This document shows, in pieces, positions 63,606 through 64,000 of a stretch of 64,000 nt of DNA (position 1 is its first letter; every line of letters begins with the position of its first letter). The notes under the pieces are model-generated. The model made no database searches and was not told the DNA's origin. It was given only the letters and a program-made list of their open reading frames with translations. This stretch comes from Acidimicrobiales bacterium mtb01 (GTDB taxonomy: Bacteria; Actinomycetota; Acidimicrobiia; Acidimicrobiales; Ilumatobacteraceae): assembly GCA_004379135.1 (NCBI GenBank), contig NBNI01000007.1, positions 297,501-361,500 on the forward strand, read 5' to 3'. Position numbers and translations under genes: made by a program.

Positions 63606-64000
63606 AACCTTCGCCCGGCGGTGCCGGACGGCCGTTGCACGTGGGCGTGCACGTTCCGTCGGGTCGGGGCGGAACCGGAACAAACACCTCGACCGCGTAG
63701 TCGACGCGCGGTTGGTACGGAGGGTCGTACGGTCCGATGTCGTCGCCGGTCTCGCACCGTTCGTACAGCCGGATGACATCGGCCTGATACGAGCCGCGCA
63801 AGCAGAACGACGATTCCACCACCTGGTTCGGTTCGTCCGAGCCGAACACGATCGAATCGTTGGGTTCGATCCAGCCACTCCAGAAGCGAGTGAGGATGAG
63901 CCAGTCGGCGCTCGCAACATCGGCGCTCAGTCGCGATCCCTCGGCGTTGGCCAGGCCGGGGTCCATCTCGATGAAGTAGGTGGCCGGATCGAGTTCGGGA
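63550..64000 (-). CDS. C-terminal part of a gene truncated by the window edge (extracytoplasmic domain)
   Basis: The frame stays open to the right edge, so only the last 149 or so codons are seen. The visible part is soluble, with DPATYFIEMDPGLANAEGSR, RFWSGWIEPNDSIVFGS, two paired cysteines (SFCLRGSY and YERCETG) and a Pro-rich tail. It looks like the extracytoplasmic C-terminal domain of a polytopic envelope glycosyltransferase, which would suit its location beside the dprE genes, but no catalytic motif is in view. The stop lies inside the dprE2 coding end. Confidence 0.5.
   Translation of the reverse strand, partial: PELDPATYFIEMDPGLANAEGSRLSADVASADWLILTRFWSGWIEPNDSIVFGSDEPNQVVESSFCLRGSYQADVIRLYERCETGDDIGPYDPPYQPRVDYAVEVFVPVPPRPDGTCTPTCNGRPAPPGEGFNPTEAAAITARAGASAP

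Overview
The window reads as a stretch of a GC-rich actinobacterial chromosome, most likely class Acidimicrobiia (Ilumatobacter-like). The evidence is an LLM-type (F420-style) oxidoreductase, the Rv3806c-like UbiA / DprE1 / DprE2 arabinose-donor enzymes, a class E-type sortase, and the actinobacterial gene order tlyA-nadK-recN-pyrG-nudix-xerD ... scpA-scpB-rluB. The taxon is inferred, because the 16S gene is not in the window. Start codons are often GTG, neighbouring genes commonly overlap by 4 bp (ATGA or GTGA), and several housekeeping genes look leaderless.

Layout. 1-2052: the 3' part of a 23S rRNA gene, a 5S rRNA gene and a terminator. 2132-2620: a small DUF2231 membrane protein. 2621-41184: a 38-kb catabolic island. 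It holds (a) a leftward operon with a bicupin, a small membrane protein, an alpha/beta hydrolase, a substrate-binding lipoprotein and a branched-chain-type ABC importer collapsed into two fusion polypeptides; (b) an IclR regulator; (c) a rightward operon with a CaiB CoA-transferase, a cyclase, an MmgE/PrpD protein, HyuB, HyuA, an isochorismatase-fold protein and an LLM oxidoreductase; (d) a rightward operon with a red chlorophyll catabolite reductase (RCCR)-like protein, a Rieske oxygenase, a second bilin-reductase-fold protein, a putative double calycin-like barrel, and VOC, ABM and methylesterase-like proteins; (e) a CitE-type lyase, a membrane protein, a neocarzinostatin-like surface protein and a beta-propeller lipoprotein; (f) a divergent pair of operons, with HMG-CoA lyase and a tandem nitrilase to the left, and to the right CaiB, an AMDase-like protein, a flavin monooxygenase, a maleamate-amidase-like protein, an acyl-CoA dehydrogenase, a barrel protein, an aldehyde dehydrogenase, a second AMDase-like protein and an esterase. 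41210-64000: mostly housekeeping and envelope genes (TPR protein, SSB-like, class I aldolase, DUF1015, HAD, TlyA, NAD kinase, RecN, CTP synthase, Nudix, XerD, HD, sortase, TrpS, ScpAB, RluB, TyrA, AroA, HAD-IB, DPPR synthase, DprE1, DprE2 and a truncated gene at the right edge).

How the genes fit together. The main result is operon (d). Its first protein carries the conserved blocks of plant RCCR, and it sits beside a Rieske oxygenase of the PaO/VanA type and a second protein with bilin-reductase landmarks. The surrounding genes suit uptake, ester cleavage, lactam and amide hydrolysis, methylmaleate-like acid chemistry, CoA activation and CoA-ester cleavage to central metabolites. Five promoters in the island share a GGAAC-N3-GTTCC palindrome, two of them flanking the IclR gene, so (a), (c), (d), part of (e) and (f) look like one regulon. 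My proposal is that this is a regulon for catabolism of chlorophyll breakdown products or another open-chain tetrapyrrole. The gene-family calls are read from the sequence; the substrate is inference.
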